A stretch of 64,000 nucleotides of DNA, from assembly GCF_003285265.1 (NCBI RefSeq), contig NZ_CP030239.1:558001-622000 (forward strand). The letters run 5' to 3'. A program made the translations under genes and the position numbers. The stretch's first letter is position 1. Each line of letters starts with the position of its first letter. Of this stretch, positions 18,583 to 29,995 are shown one piece after another. The notes under the pieces are model-generated. The model ran no database searches. It had not been told where the DNA came from and saw nothing but the letters and a program-made list of their open reading frames with translations. The stretch is from Paracoccus mutanolyticus (GTDB taxonomy: Bacteria > Pseudomonadota > Alphaproteobacteria > Rhodobacterales > Rhodobacteraceae).

Positions 18583-20762
18583 TCAGCGCAGCCGCAGCGC
18601 GTTCAGGGTCACGCTGATCGAGCTGAGCGACATGGCCAGCGCGGCCATCAGCGGCGTGGCGAAGCCCGCGATGGCGAACGGCACCGCGACGATGTTGTAA
18701 AGGATCGAGATGGCGAAGTTCTCGCGGATGCGGCGGGTGGCGGCGCGCGCGACCCCCAGCGCCTCGGCCACCGGCGACAGGTCGCTGCCCAGCGTCACGA
18801 TATCCGATGCGACCCGCGCCGCGTCCAGCGCCGAGGCGGGCGAGATCGAGACATGGGCGGCGCTGAGCGCGGCGGTGTCGTTCAGCCCGTCGCCCACCAT
18901 CAGGACCCGGCCGCCCTGCGCGGTCAGGGCCTGCACCGCCTCGGCCTTTTCGGTCGGGGTGACGCCCGCGCGCCAGTCGGCGATCCCAAGCCGCGCCGCG
19001 ATGTCTGCCACGACCGGCGCCGCATCCCCCGACAGCAGCAGCACCCGCCGTCCGGAGGCCAGGATCCGGCGCACCGTCTCCTCGGCTCCGGGGCGCAGGC
19101 GGTCGGTGAATTCCAGCCGGATCGGCGCGCCTTGGTCCAGGGACAGCCAGCTTGCCGAAACCGCCGCCGAGCCGTGATCGGCGCCCAGCCAGTCCGCGCG
19201 CCCCAGCCGGACGCGGTGGCCTTGGTGCGTGCCCTCGACCCCTTGGCCCGGCACCTCGCGCAGGGTCTCGACCGGGGCGGGCTGGACGCCGGCCTGCACC
19301 ATGGCCTGCGCCAAGGCCTGCGACAGCGGGTGGCCCGAGCCCTGCGCCAGGGCCAGCGCCACGCCCCGCGCCTCGGGCGGGACCTGGGACACCAACTGCG
19401 GCACCCCCATCGTCAGCGTCCCGGTCTTGTCGAAGACGACGGTATCGACCTCGGCCAGACGTTCCAGGGCGGTGCCGTCCTTGATCAGCATGCCGCGCCG
19501 GAACAGGCGTCCCGATGCGGTGGTGACGACCGCCGGCACCGCCAGCCCCAGGGCGCAGGGGCAGGTGATGATCAGCACGGCCGCCGCGATATTGACCGCA
19601 AGCCGCAGGTCGCGGGTGGCCCAGAACCAGCCAAGGAAGCTGGAAAACGCCATCAGATGCACCAGCGGCGAATAAAGCCGCGAGGCGCGCTCGGCGAGGC
19701 CGGTATAGCGGCCTCGCGCGGTTTCCGCCGCGGCGACCAGCGCGGTCAAGCGCGACAGCGACGAATCGCGCCCCGCCGCCGTCACCCGCAGGACCAGGGG
19801 GCCGGTCAGGTTGACCTCGCCCGCCGACAGCGCCAGTCCCGGCGCCGCCGGGACCGGGATGCTTTCGCCGGTCAGCAGCGAGCGGTCGATCTCGCTTTCG
19901 CCCTCGGCCACCTCGCCATCGGCGGGAATGCGCGCGCCGGGACGGACGCGGATCAGGTCGCCCGGGCGCAGGTCGGCGACCGGGACCGGCTGGTCGCCCG
20001 CCGGCGTCAGCAGGAAGGCGCGCGGCACCTCGAGCGCGGTCAGTTCCTCGGCCGCCGAGCGCGCCACGGCGCGGGTACGGTAATCCAGGTAGCGCCCGAC
20101 CAGCAGGAAAAAGCACAGCATCACCGCCGCATCGAAATAGGCGTGATGGCCGGAGTGCATCGTTTCATAGACCGAGATCGCCGAGGCCAGGATCAGCGCA
20201 AGCGAGATCGGCACGTCCATGCCCAGCCGCCCGGCCCTGAGCGCGCGCCAGGCGCTGGAAAAGAACGGCTGGCCGGCAAAGGCGACGGTCGGCAGGGCGA
20301 TGGCGCCGGAAATCATGTGGAACAGGTCGCGGGTCGCGTCCTCGGCCCCCGACCAGACCGCGATCGACAGGATCATGATGTTCATCATGGCAAAGCCCGA
20401 CACGCCGATGCGCATCAGGATGTCGCGGCCCTGGCGGTCGGCCGCGCCCGCCGACAGCGCCGCCGGGTCCAGTTCGTGCGCCTCGTAGCCGATGGCCTCG
20501 ACCACCGGGATCAGGTCCTGGGCGGCAAGGCCGGGTGCGTCGACCGTCACCCGGCGCTGTGTCAGGTTCACCCGCGCCGCCTTGACGCCCGGATGGGCGG
20601 TCAGCGCGCGCTCCACATCGGTGATGCAGGTCGCGCAGTGGATGGTGGGCAGCGACAGGATGATGTCGACCACACCCCCCTGCCCCGCCACGCGCTGCGC
20701 AAGCGGCGCCGCGCGCAGGCCGGGCAGGCCGATATCCGGGAGTCATACGAGGCGTCGGTCAT
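18583..20762 (-). CDS. ccoI: CcoI/FixI copper-transporting P1B-type ATPase (N-terminal frameshift)
   Basis: A heavy-metal P-type ATPase supplying copper for cbb3 oxidase. It has an N-terminal metal-binding CATC motif, the membrane CPC motif (ITCPCALG), the phosphorylation site DKTGTLT and the hinge VGDGLND. The main open frame begins at 20691, but the coding similarity reaches an ATG at 20762 whose first residues include another cysteine pair (ISACPAC). One indel near 20715 separates them. That ATG overlaps the ccoH stop as TGATG, which supports the earlier start. Confidence 0.92.
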
Positions 20763-21226
20763 CACTTCACCCGGCTGCCGTGATAATGGTCGAGGCGCTG
20801 GCGGAACTGCGTCCCGTCCCAGGCGGTCGCCGTCAGGTGGATGTTCCAGAGCCCGGGCTTCAACGTCAAGGGCGCGACGTAAAGCCCGCCTTGGTAGGTC
20901 ATCTGCGGATGCTGGTCGTCGGCCACATAGGTCGGCCGCCCGACCGTGACCTGCAGGTCCTTGATCGGCGCGGGATTGCCCTGGCGGTCGCGGATCGCCA
21001 GGACCAGTTCCTTGCCATCGTAGTCAGGCGTCACCGTCCAGTCCAGCGCCGCCTGGGCCGCGCGCTCGCGGTCGAAATCCTGCGAGGCGACATAGCTGTT
21101 GGCGACCTCGAGCCCCGGGAAGGTCCCCACCGCCTTGACCGCCATCAGCACGTTCACGCCGATGATGACGCCAAAGGCCACCAGGGTGATCGCCAGCACA
21201 TGCTTGCCGGTCAGGGGACGGGTCAT
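20762..21226 (-). CDS. ccoH: CcoH/FixH cbb3 oxidase assembly protein
   Basis: A 154-residue protein with one N-terminal membrane helix (residues 9-30) and a periplasmic FixH domain (FDRERAAQAALDW, then GLYVAPLTLKPGLWNIHL). FixH/CcoH stays with the cbb3 complex and promotes its stability. Start and stop overlap ccoG (ATGA) and ccoI (TGATG), so G-H-I are strictly coupled. Confidence 0.93.
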   Translation of the reverse strand: MTRPLTGKHVLAITLVAFGVIIGVNVLMAVKAVGTFPGLEVANSYVASQDFDRERAAQAALDWTVTPDYDGKELVLAIRDRQGNPAPIKDLQVTVGRPTYVADDQHPQMTYQGGLYVAPLTLKPGLWNIHLTATAWDGTQFRQRLDHYHGSRVK

Positions 21227-22791
21227 TTCTCGCTCCTTCCGTGAAAGACGGTGTCGACATGGGCGCGGGTGCCGTCGCCCAGATCCTCGACCCACAGGGT
21301 CAGTTCGGCCTGCGCGCCCTCGGCCAGGGCCGTGCCGGGCGCGGCGGTCAGGTAAAGCCGCTGCGTCTGGGTCGCGTCGGGGGCGACGGGAATGCGCGCC
21401 TGCGGCTGGCCCTCCAGCGTCACGGTCACGCCCTGGGGCGGGTTGCCCTGGTCGTCGAGCACCTGGACCGTGAATTCGCGCGCCTCGCCCTGCTTGTTGC
21501 GCAGGCGCAGGGCATAGGTGTTGCGGATCGCGCCGTCGGCCATGGTGACATAGAGCGGATTGCGGACCGGCGTCACGTTCAGGTCGATGGGCGAGCGCAG
21601 GAACAGCGCGGCAATCAGCGCGATGCCGATGCCGGCCCAGAGGGTGAAATACAGCAGCGTGCGGGGCCGCAGGATGTGGCGCATGACGGGCCGGGGCGGC
21701 TTGCCGGCGCGCTCGGCCGCCTCGTCGCTGAGCGCCATGTAATCGATCAGCCCGCGGGGCTTGCCGATCTTGGCCATCACGTCGTCGCAGGCGTCGATGC
21801 ACAGTGCGCAGGTGATGCATTCCATCTGCTGGCCGTCGCGGATGTCGATGCCCATGGGGCAGACGTTCACGCAGGCCAGGCAGTCGATGCAGTCGCCAGG
21901 CGAATCGGACGGGATCGGGCCGTCGACGCCGGTCGGCACGCCGGGATAGGGGGTAGGCGGATACTTGCGGCCGACGGCGGGACCGGCGGCATGGCTTGTC
22001 GCCTCGGCCGCGACGGCCTCGGCCCGGCTGCGGCGCTTGACGTTGCTTTTGCCGCGCGGTTCGCCCCGCCATTCGCGATAGGCGACGGTCAGCGTGTCTT
22101 CGTCCATCATGGCGGCCTGGATGCGCGGCCAGGGGCAGGCATAGATGCAGATCTGTTCGCGCGCGAAGCCGCCGAACAGGAAGGTCGTGGCGGTCAGGAT
22201 GGCCATGGTGATATAGGCCACCGGATGGGCCTGCCCGGTCAGCAGGTTGCCCAGCAGCGTCGGCGCGTCGGTGAAATAGAACACCCAGGCCCCGCCGGTC
22301 AGCAGCGCGATGACCAGCCAGATCGCCCATTTCGTCAGCCGCAGCCGCAGCTTGCGCGCGTCCCAAGGGGCGTTCCACAGACGCACGCGGGCGTTGCGGT
22401 CGCCTTCGACCCAGCGCTCGGTCAGGATGAACAGGTCGGTCCAGACGGTCTGCGGGCAGGTATAGCCGCACCAGACCCGACCCAGCGCCGAGGTGAACAG
22501 GAACAGCCCCAGCCCCGCCATGACCAGAAGGCCCGCGACGAAATAGAATTCGTGCGGCCAGATCTCGATCCAGAAGAAGAAGAAGCGGCGGTTCGCCAGG
22601 TCCACCAGAACCGCCTGATCGGGCAGGTTCGGGCCGCGGTCCCAGCGGATCCAGGGGGTGACGTAATAGATCCCCAGCGTCACCGCCATGATGATCCATT
22701 TCAGGTTGCGAAACCAGCCCTGCACACGGCGGGGGAAAATGGGCTCTCGGGCGGCGTATAGTTGTGGCGGGTCGATGTCGGCTTTCGACAT
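21223..22791 (-). CDS. ccoG: CcoG/RdxA iron-sulfur membrane protein for cbb3 assembly
   Basis: A 522-residue polytopic protein. Two ferredoxin-type cysteine clusters are seen (CIDCLACVNVCPMGID and CITCALCIDAC, around residues 280-340), after an N-terminal membrane part with CGYTCPQT, and a C-terminal immunoglobulin-like domain. CcoG is proposed to reduce Cu(II) to Cu(I) for delivery to the oxidase. It is the first gene of ccoGHIS, with an FNR box 54-67 bases upstream of its start. Confidence 0.94.
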   Translation of the reverse strand: MSKADIDPPQLYAAREPIFPRRVQGWFRNLKWIIMAVTLGIYYVTPWIRWDRGPNLPDQAVLVDLANRRFFFFWIEIWPHEFYFVAGLLVMAGLGLFLFTSALGRVWCGYTCPQTVWTDLFILTERWVEGDRNARVRLWNAPWDARKLRLRLTKWAIWLVIALLTGGAWVFYFTDAPTLLGNLLTGQAHPVAYITMAILTATTFLFGGFAREQICIYACPWPRIQAAMMDEDTLTVAYREWRGEPRGKSNVKRRSRAEAVAAEATSHAAGPAVGRKYPPTPYPGVPTGVDGPIPSDSPGDCIDCLACVNVCPMGIDIRDGQQMECITCALCIDACDDVMAKIGKPRGLIDYMALSDEAAERAGKPPRPVMRHILRPRTLLYFTLWAGIGIALIAALFLRSPIDLNVTPVRNPLYVTMADGAIRNTYALRLRNKQGEAREFTVQVLDDQGNPPQGVTVTLEGQPQARIPVAPDATQTQRLYLTAAPGTALAEGAQAELTLWVEDLGDGTRAHVDTVFHGRSEK

Positions 22792-22844
22792 GATTGGCTC
22801 CTGTTGCGCGGGAACAGGTCTAGGCGCGGCGGGGCCGGGCCGCC

Positions 22845-22858
22845 TTGATCTGTGTCAA
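22845..22858 (-). promoter_or_regulatory. FNR/FnrP box before ccoGHIS
   Basis: TTGATCTGTGTCAA matches TTGAT-N4-ATCAA at nine of ten half-site positions. It lies just upstream of ccoG, so anaerobic or microaerobic activation by FnrP is expected. Confidence 0.85.
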
Positions 22859-22920
22859 GCCCCAGATAATCACCGCAAGCGCCCGCCGGGATGGGCCGGA
22901 TTGTCGCAGCGAATGCCAAG

Positions 22921-22949
22921 GGCACGGCCGCCGAAACCGCGGCCGTGCC
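22921..22949 (-). terminator. Hairpin between ccoP and ccoG, first of two
   Basis: GGCACGGCC and GGCCGTGCC can pair across an 11-base loop. There is no clear T-run in the minus-strand direction, so it may be an RNA 3'-end stabiliser or processing site rather than a classic terminator. Confidence 0.55.
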
Positions 22950-22962
22950 CCGACGTTAGGAA

Positions 22963-23011
22963 ACACCGGCCCTTCCCAGGAAACGCGCGAACAGGAGGGG
23001 AGGGCCGGTGT
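22963..23011 (-). terminator. Hairpin directly after ccoP, second of two
   Basis: ACACCGGCCCT pairs perfectly with AGGGCCGGTGT (11 bp), extended by CCC/GGG. It begins 37 bases beyond the ccoP stop and probably marks the end of the ccoNOQP transcript. Confidence 0.6.
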
Positions 23012-23047
23012 CCACCACGGCCGGTCGCCCGGCCGCGGATCTCGGTG

Positions 23048-24085
23048 TCATTCGCCGCCGCCAAGGCTGTGGACATAGGCGGCGACGGCGCGGATATCGG
23101 CCTCGGACAGGCGGCTGGACCAGGAAGGCATGACGCCGAAGGGGCCGTCGTGCACGATCCGGGTGATCGTCGCCGGGTCCGAGCCGTAAAGCCAGACCGC
23201 GTCCGTCAGGTCGGGCGCACCCTGGGTGCGGTCGCCCTTGCCGTCCTCGCCATGGCAGGCGGTGCAGTTGTCGGCAAAGACCGTGGCCCCTTCGGCGGCC
23301 AGCGCGGCGTCATGCGGCTGGCCGGACAGCGCCAGGACATGGTTCACGACCTGCCGGATCTGGGTGCGGTCCAGCAACCCGTCGGCGCCGAAGCGCGGCA
23401 TTTCCGAATAGCGCGCCTCCTCGTCGTTGGGATCGCGGATGCCGTGCTGGATGGTGGTGTGGATGTCGTCCAGCGTGCCGCCCCAAAGCCAGTCGTTGTC
23501 CAGAAGCGAAGGATAGCCCACCGCGCCGCCGGCGCCCGAGCCGTGGCACTGCGCGCACCAGGTACGGAAGATCGCGGCCCCGGCGTTGGCGGTGTAGTTC
23601 GCCAGCTCCGGGTCGGCGGCGATCTGGTCCAGCGGGGTTTCGACCAGCTTGGCCTGGATCGGCGCGTTGGCGTCGTTGAAGCGCTGGATTTCGGCCGCGA
23701 CCTCCTTGCGATAGCTGGTGCCCAGCAGGCCCTGCGTCGCGTGGTTCAGCATCGGGATCGCCGGGTAAAAGAACAGATAGCCCACGGCCCAGACGATGGT
23801 GGCGTAGAACGTCCACAGCCACCAGCGCGGCAGGGGGTTGTCGTATTCCTCGATCCCGTCCCAGCTGTGGCCGGTCGAGGGCACCTCGACCTTGTGGCGC
23901 ACGCCCTTGCGGTCGCGCACGACCCGGGTGTGGACATCGGCCGGGCGGTGCAGCGGCTCGCCCTCGGGTCCCTCGGGCGGGTGCTTCAGGATCTGGGCCT
24001 TGTTTTCGTCGTCGGCCGCCATCCGCTCGAGTTCGATGCGATTGTCGGGGTTCCGGGGGCTCGTGTGTTCGTCTTTGTCGGACAT
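23048..24085 (-). CDS. ccoP: cbb3 cytochrome c oxidase dihaem subunit CcoP
   Basis: A 345-residue membrane-anchored cytochrome c with two CxxCH haem sites (CAQCHGSG and CTACHGED) and an N-terminal anchor ([20 protein letters not shown]). It passes electrons from c-type cytochromes to CcoO/CcoN. I start at the ATG at 24085 (MSDKDEH); a GTG codon directly before it is part of the overlap with ccoQ. Last gene of ccoNOQP, followed by two hairpins. Confidence 0.95.
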   Translation of the reverse strand: MSDKDEHTSPRNPDNRIELERMAADDENKAQILKHPPEGPEGEPLHRPADVHTRVVRDRKGVRHKVEVPSTGHSWDGIEEYDNPLPRWWLWTFYATIVWAVGYLFFYPAIPMLNHATQGLLGTSYRKEVAAEIQRFNDANAPIQAKLVETPLDQIAADPELANYTANAGAAIFRTWCAQCHGSGAGGAVGYPSLLDNDWLWGGTLDDIHTTIQHGIRDPNDEEARYSEMPRFGADGLLDRTQIRQVVNHVLALSGQPHDAALAAEGATVFADNCTACHGEDGKGDRTQGAPDLTDAVWLYGSDPATITRIVHDGPFGVMPSWSSRLSEADIRAVAAYVHSLGGGE

Positions 24086-24273
24086 CACTCGGCTTCCTTC
24101 TGACCCGGGTCTGCGGGCCTCGTCTCATTGCGGAAGATGCTTTCGGCGGCGTCCCGGTGCAGCGGGCGCGAGCCCGGCCGCAGGGCAAACAGGCACGAGC
24201 CGACAAAGAACAGCACCAGGGTCAGCAGCACCCAGCTGTCGGCCAGTTCGCGCAGCAGGGAATAGGTATCCAT
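24085..24273 (-). CDS. ccoQ: cbb3 oxidase small subunit CcoQ
   Basis: A 62-residue protein with one membrane helix ([20 protein letters not shown]) and a charged tail, the typical CcoQ/FixQ form. CcoQ stabilises the CcoNO-CcoP interaction. Its stop overlaps the ccoP start, and it begins 9 bases after ccoO. Confidence 0.93.
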   Translation of the reverse strand: MDTYSLLRELADSWVLLTLVLFFVGSCLFALRPGSRPLHRDAAESIFRNETRPADPGQKEAE

Positions 24274-24282
24274 CCCCGCCTC

Positions 24283-25008
24283 CTATCGGTTGGGATCGGG
24301 TTCGAAGGTCGAGAAATCGACCATCGTGCCGAGGACCTGCAGATAGGCGATCAGGGCGTCCATCTCGGTCACGCCGGGGCGGCGGTCGAAATTGCGCTGC
24401 TGAGCGCCCGGATAGCGTTCCTGCAAGCCCGAGGCGTCCGCGTCCGGATCGGCCTGCGCCCGGAAATCGGCGATGGCGTTGGCCACCATCTCGTCCGAAT
24501 AGGGCACGCCGACCATGGCATCCGTCGCCACCCGATCGCGCATGTTCGACGGGTCGATGACACGGTCGCGCAGGTGGCCATAGGCGGGCATGATCGATTC
24601 CGGCACCACCGCCTGCGGGTTCGTCAGGTGGTCGATGTGCCATTCGTCCGAATAGCGCCCGCCCACCCGGGCCAGGTCCGGCCCGGTGCGCTTGGACCCC
24701 CACTGGAACGGGTGGTCGTACATCGACTCGGCCGCCAGGCTGTAATGGCCATAGCGTTCGACCTCGTCCCGCATGGGGCGGATCATCTGGCTGTGGCAGA
24801 CATAGCAGCCCTCGCGGACGTAGACATCGCGGCCCTTCAGTTCCAGCGGCGTATAGGGCCGCACGCCCGTCACCTTCTCGATGGTGTTCTGCAGATAGAA
24901 CAGCGGCGCGATTTCGACGATGCCGCCGATGGTCACGACCAGGAAGGAAAAGACCAGCAGCAGCGTAGCGTTCTTTTCAAGGATCTTGTGCTTTTCAAGG
25001 ATGGCCAT
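24283..25008 (-). CDS. ccoO: cbb3 oxidase monohaem subunit CcoO
   Basis: A 241-residue membrane-anchored cytochrome c. The N-terminal helix ([20 protein letters not shown]) is followed by the haem site CYVCHSQ and a conserved [15 protein letters not shown] region with the later methionine ligand area. It receives electrons from CcoP and passes them to CcoN. Frame intact, 9 bases after ccoN. Confidence 0.95.
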   Translation of the reverse strand: MAILEKHKILEKNATLLLVFSFLVVTIGGIVEIAPLFYLQNTIEKVTGVRPYTPLELKGRDVYVREGCYVCHSQMIRPMRDEVERYGHYSLAAESMYDHPFQWGSKRTGPDLARVGGRYSDEWHIDHLTNPQAVVPESIMPAYGHLRDRVIDPSNMRDRVATDAMVGVPYSDEMVANAIADFRAQADPDADASGLQERYPGAQQRNFDRRPGVTEMDALIAYLQVLGTMVDFSTFEPDPNR

Positions 25009-25017
25009 GATGCGCCC

Positions 25018-26735
<1,718 letters not shown>

Positions 26736-26745
26736 TCACGATACC

Positions 26746-26759
26746 TTGATCTGCATCAA
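26746..26759. promoter_or_regulatory. Perfect FNR/FnrP box between ccoN and the usp gene
   Basis: TTGATCTGCATCAA is an exact TTGAT-N4-ATCAA site. It sits in the divergent 283-bp region, 110 bp from ccoN and 161 bp from usp, so it may serve either or both. It is the strongest of the three FNR sites here. Confidence 0.92.
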
Positions 26760-26919
26760 CCCGTCTGCGGGAAATAGGCGTAGGATCGTCGCATGGGACG
26801 GGCCCCGCGATGCGGCGGAAAGCCGGCCCCCGCCACGACGCGCTTGACCGCGATGCCCCGAACGCGCCCTGTCGCAACGACCCGGACGCGTTCCGCCACG
26901 ATGAAGAAAGGAAAAGGAA

Positions 26920-27753
26920 ATGGGCTACAAATCCATCCTCACCGTCCTGACCAACGACATGCAGCACGGCCAGCTTGATGCCGCCGTCGCCGTCACCCGG
27001 CGCGAGGATGCCCATCTGGAGGTGTTCTGCCTGGGCGTCGATCACACGCAAAGCGGCTATTACTATGCGGGCGCTTCAGCCTATGTCTTCCAGGAGGCGA
27101 TCGACAAGGCCATCGCTTCGGCCGCCGAACTCGAGGAGCGGATCCGCGAGCGGCTGACGCCCGAGGACATCCGCTGGTCGGTCGACAGCGCCGTGGCCCA
27201 GCTGGGTGGGCTTTCGACCCTGGTGGGGATGCGGGCGCGCTATTGCGACCTCGTGGTGCTGAACCGTCCCTATGGCAAAGACGTCTCGCCCGATGCCGAG
27301 GCGATCACCGAGGCCGCGCTGTTCGAGGGCACGGCCCCGGTGCTGATCGTGCCCGGCGAACTGGCCGAACCCTTCGGCCGCAAGATCCTGATCGCCTGGA
27401 ACCAGTCGAACGAGGCGATGGCCGCCGTCCGCCGCGCCCTGCCCCTGCTGCAGGCAGCCGATGCGGTGGAAATCACCGTGGTCGACCCCTCGCCCAGCGG
27501 GCCCGAGCGGTCGGATCCCGGCGGCGCGCTGTGCCAGATGCTGACCCGCCACGGCGTCAAGGCCGAAATCGCGGTGCTGGCGCGCACCATGCCGCAGATT
27601 TCAGACATCCTGAACCGTCGCGCGACCGAGATCGGGGCCGACATGGTGGTGATGGGCGCCTATGGCCATTCGCGCTTCCGCCAGGCGATCCTGGGCGGGG
27701 CCACGCGCAACATGCTGGAAAAGGCCAAGGTGCCGGTGCTGATGGCGCGCTGA
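26920..27753 (+). CDS. Tandem universal stress protein (UspA family)
   Basis: A 277-residue soluble protein with two Usp folds. The first half is divergent; the second carries the nucleotide-binding pattern GAYGHSRFRQAILGGATRNML near the C-terminus. The start is well supported by AAGGAAA just before the ATG. Divergent from ccoN and next to fnrP, it shares the FNR-controlled intergenic region, which suggests a role in low-oxygen survival. Exact biochemical function unknown. Confidence 0.88.
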   Translation: MGYKSILTVLTNDMQHGQLDAAVAVTRREDAHLEVFCLGVDHTQSGYYYAGASAYVFQEAIDKAIASAAELEERIRERLTPEDIRWSVDSAVAQLGGLSTLVGMRARYCDLVVLNRPYGKDVSPDAEAITEAALFEGTAPVLIVPGELAEPFGRKILIAWNQSNEAMAAVRRALPLLQAADAVEITVVDPSPSGPERSDPGGALCQMLTRHGVKAEIAVLARTMPQISDILNRRATEIGADMVVMGAYGHSRFRQAILGGATRNMLEKAKVPVLMAR

Positions 27754-27777
27754 CCGGGCGCGGGGCGGCGGAGGGTC

Positions 27778-28527
27778 CTAGCTGGGGATGCCGCCGTCCG
27801 AATCATCGCCGCTTTCCGCGACCAGGTCGCGGAAGGCCGGGATGACGACCCGCCGCTTGCCTTCCAGGACGATCACGCCCTCGCGCTTCAGCGCGCTCAT
27901 GTGCCGGCTGACGGTTTCCAGCGTCAGGCCCAGATAGTCGGCCATCGCCTCGCGCGTCAGGGGCAGTTCGATGCTGATGCGCCCTTCGGCCGGGCGCTTG
28001 ATCAGCGCGGCTTCCCGCCGCGCCAGGATCACCAGCAGCGAGGCGATCTTTTCCCGCGCCGACTTGCGACCCAGAAGCAGCAGCCAGTCGCGCGCCGCGT
28101 CCAGTTCGTCCAGCGTCATCTCCAGCAGGCGGGTAGCGATTCGGGGGGTTTCGACCAGAAGGGCCTCGAAGGGCTTGCGCCGGAAGCAGCACAGCAGCAG
28201 GTCGCTGGTCGCGGTGACGGTATAGGCCGCCCGTTCGCGGCCGGGCCGGCCCAGGAAATCGCTGGGCAGCAGCAGGCCCACCATCTGCGTGCGCCCGTCC
28301 TCCAGCTGCTGGGTCAGCCCCGCCATGCCGCTGACGACCGAGCCCACGAAATCCATGCGGTCGCCCGCCCAGACGATGACCTGTCCCGCCTCGAAACGGC
28401 GGTAATACTTGATGCCCTCAAGCTCGGCCAGTTCGTCCGCCTCGCAATGGGCACAGACTGCCCGATACCTGATCGGGCAGATCTCGCACGCTTGTTGCGC
28501 GGCGGTCAGCATGGCGTCGGCTGGCAT
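27778..28527 (-). CDS. fnrP: FnrP-type Crp/Fnr oxygen-sensing regulator
   Basis: A regulator of about 249 residues. Near the N-terminus are four cysteines spaced C-x2-C-x7-C-x2-C (CEICPIRYRAVCAHC), consistent with an oxygen-labile 4Fe-4S cluster. A cyclic-nucleotide-type beta-roll follows, and the helix-turn-helix is LTREAMADYLGLTLETVSRH. The frame opens with a TTG at 28545, but that would lie in the FNR box; the ATG at 28527 is a better start. It should act on the three boxes of this region and on its own gene. The neighbourhood is that known for Paracoccus fnrP. Confidence 0.93.
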   Translation of the reverse strand: MPADAMLTAAQQACEICPIRYRAVCAHCEADELAELEGIKYYRRFEAGQVIVWAGDRMDFVGSVVSGMAGLTQQLEDGRTQMVGLLLPSDFLGRPGRERAAYTVTATSDLLLCCFRRKPFEALLVETPRIATRLLEMTLDELDAARDWLLLLGRKSAREKIASLLVILARREAALIKRPAEGRISIELPLTREAMADYLGLTLETVSRHMSALKREGVIVLEGKRRVVIPAFRDLVAESGDDSDGGIPS

Positions 28528-28531
28528 GGGC

Positions 28532-28545
28532 TTGATCTGGGTCAA
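28532..28545. promoter_or_regulatory. FNR/FnrP box between fnrP and hemN
   Basis: TTGATCTGGGTCAA, nine of ten half-site matches. It is 5 bases upstream of the fnrP ATG and 36 bases before hemN. At fnrP it would overlap the leader and could repress (autoregulation); at hemN it is close to the start and may activate or block depending on the transcription start, which I cannot place. Confidence 0.8.
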
Positions 28546-28580
28546 TGTGTTTGCGCGCTTGTCCTGTCAAACATAGGGGC

Positions 28581-29936
28581 ATGGAACAGCAATCGCAACT
28601 TGAACGGCTTGGATTGTTCGACGCACGCGTCCCGCGCTACACGAGCTATCCCACCGCCCCGCATTTCAGCCCCGCCGTCGGAGAGGCCCAGTTCCGCGAC
28701 TGGCTGGCCGCCGTGCCCGCGGGGGGGCAGATCTCGCTTTACCTGCATGTGCCGTTTTGCCGCAGGCTGTGCTGGTTCTGCGCCTGCCGTACGCAGGGCA
28801 CCCAGTCCGAGGATCCGGTCCGCGCCTATGCCGAGGACCTGATCCGCGAAATCGCGCTGCTCAAGGCCGCGCTGGCGCCGGGCGTGCGGCTGTCGCGCCT
28901 GCACTGGGGCGGGGGCACGCCGACGCTTCTGCCCGCCGATGCGATCGCGCGCCTGGCCGATGCGGTGCTGACTGCCTTCCCCCTGGCCGAGGACGCCGAA
29001 TTCTCGGTCGAGATCGACCCGAACGAGATCGACGAGGCCCGCCTGGATGCTCTGGCGCAGGCCGGGCTCAACCGCGCCTCGATCGGGGTGCAGGACTTCG
29101 ACCCCGAAATCCAGCGCGTCATCGGGCGCGAGCAAAGCTTCGAGGTGACGCGCCGCGCCGTCGACATGATCCGCGACCGCGGCATCGCCAGCCTGAACGC
29201 CGACATCCTTTATGGCCTGCCCCACCAGGACACCCATCGCATCGCGGATTCGGTGCAGAAGCTGCTGGCGCTGTCGCCCGACCGGGTGGCGCTTTACGGC
29301 TATGCCCATGTGCCCTGGATGGCCCGGCGCCAGGTCATGATCCCGGCCGAGGCGCTGCCCGAGCCCCAGGACCGGCTGCAGCTGTTCGAGGTCGCCCGCC
29401 AGCTTTTCCTGGCCGACGGCTATGACGAAATCGGCATCGACCACTTCGCCCGCCCCGGCGACGGGCTACAGATCGCCCAGCGCCTGGGCCGGCTCAAGCG
29501 CAATTTCCAGGGCTATACCGACGATCGCGCGCAGGTTCTGGTCGGGCTCGGTGCCTCGTCCATCTCGCGCTTTCCGCAGGGTTATGCGCAGAACGCCCCC
29601 GCGACCGGGGCCCATGTCGCCCGGGTGCGCGCCGGGCACCTCTCGACCGTGCGGGGCCATGCGTTTTCGGCCGAGGACAACTGGCGCGCCCGCATGATCG
29701 AGGCCCTGATGTGCGATTTCCGCATCGACGCCGGCGAATTCGTCCGCGACCACGGCTTCACGCCCGAAACCCTGGCCCAGGTCCTCGCCCCGGTCGCACG
29801 CCATTTCGGCGCCATGGTGCACCTGGACAAAGACGGACTCGCCATCCTGCCCGCCGGCCGCCCGCTGACGCGCATGATCGCGCGCATGCTCGACGGCTAC
29901 GAGATGGCGGTATCGGGCCATTCCTCGGCGATCTGA
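28581..29936 (+). CDS. hemN: Oxygen-independent coproporphyrinogen III dehydrogenase
   Basis: A radical SAM enzyme of 451 residues making protoporphyrinogen IX without oxygen. The cluster motif is CxxxCxxC with a fourth cysteine (CRRLCWFCAC, near residue 60), as in true HemN. Other conserved parts are GGGTPTLLP, EIDPNEID and the C-terminal HemN domain. It is divergent from fnrP across an FNR box, a good fit for anaerobic haem supply to the cbb3 oxidase. The frame is intact. Confidence 0.94.
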   Translation: MEQQSQLERLGLFDARVPRYTSYPTAPHFSPAVGEAQFRDWLAAVPAGGQISLYLHVPFCRRLCWFCACRTQGTQSEDPVRAYAEDLIREIALLKAALAPGVRLSRLHWGGGTPTLLPADAIARLADAVLTAFPLAEDAEFSVEIDPNEIDEARLDALAQAGLNRASIGVQDFDPEIQRVIGREQSFEVTRRAVDMIRDRGIASLNADILYGLPHQDTHRIADSVQKLLALSPDRVALYGYAHVPWMARRQVMIPAEALPEPQDRLQLFEVARQLFLADGYDEIGIDHFARPGDGLQIAQRLGRLKRNFQGYTDDRAQVLVGLGASSISRFPQGYAQNAPATGAHVARVRAGHLSTVRGHAFSAEDNWRARMIEALMCDFRIDAGEFVRDHGFTPETLAQVLAPVARHFGAMVHLDKDGLAILPAGRPLTRMIARMLDGYEMAVSGHSSAI

Positions 29937-29940
29937 CGGG

Positions 29941-29975
29941 TTTCCTTGTTGGCCAAATACCCATGCGGCGGCGCC
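29941..29975 (+). repeat. Dispersed intergenic element, CCAAATACCCATGCG subtype
   Basis: TTTCCTTGTTGGCCAAATAC followed by CCATGCGGCGGCGCC. Near copy of 8031-8065, again in a convergent gap (hemN and polA stops on either side). Confidence 0.6.
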
Positions 29976-29995
29976 ACCAGCACCGCCGCTTGGGC

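Noticed and set aside
18853..20949. Long plus-strand open frame opposite ccoI and ccoH
   Set aside because: It mirrors GC-rich codons of the real genes, has no family features, and ccoI/ccoH are certain on the other strand. The same holds for long frames opposite the SDR and rsmC genes (14138-16641), ccoN (25047-26723) and the RND pump (62064-63743).
28528..28545. TTG start for FnrP at 28545
   Set aside because: It would lie inside the FNR box, and the ATG at 28527 gives the expected N-terminus before the cysteine motif.
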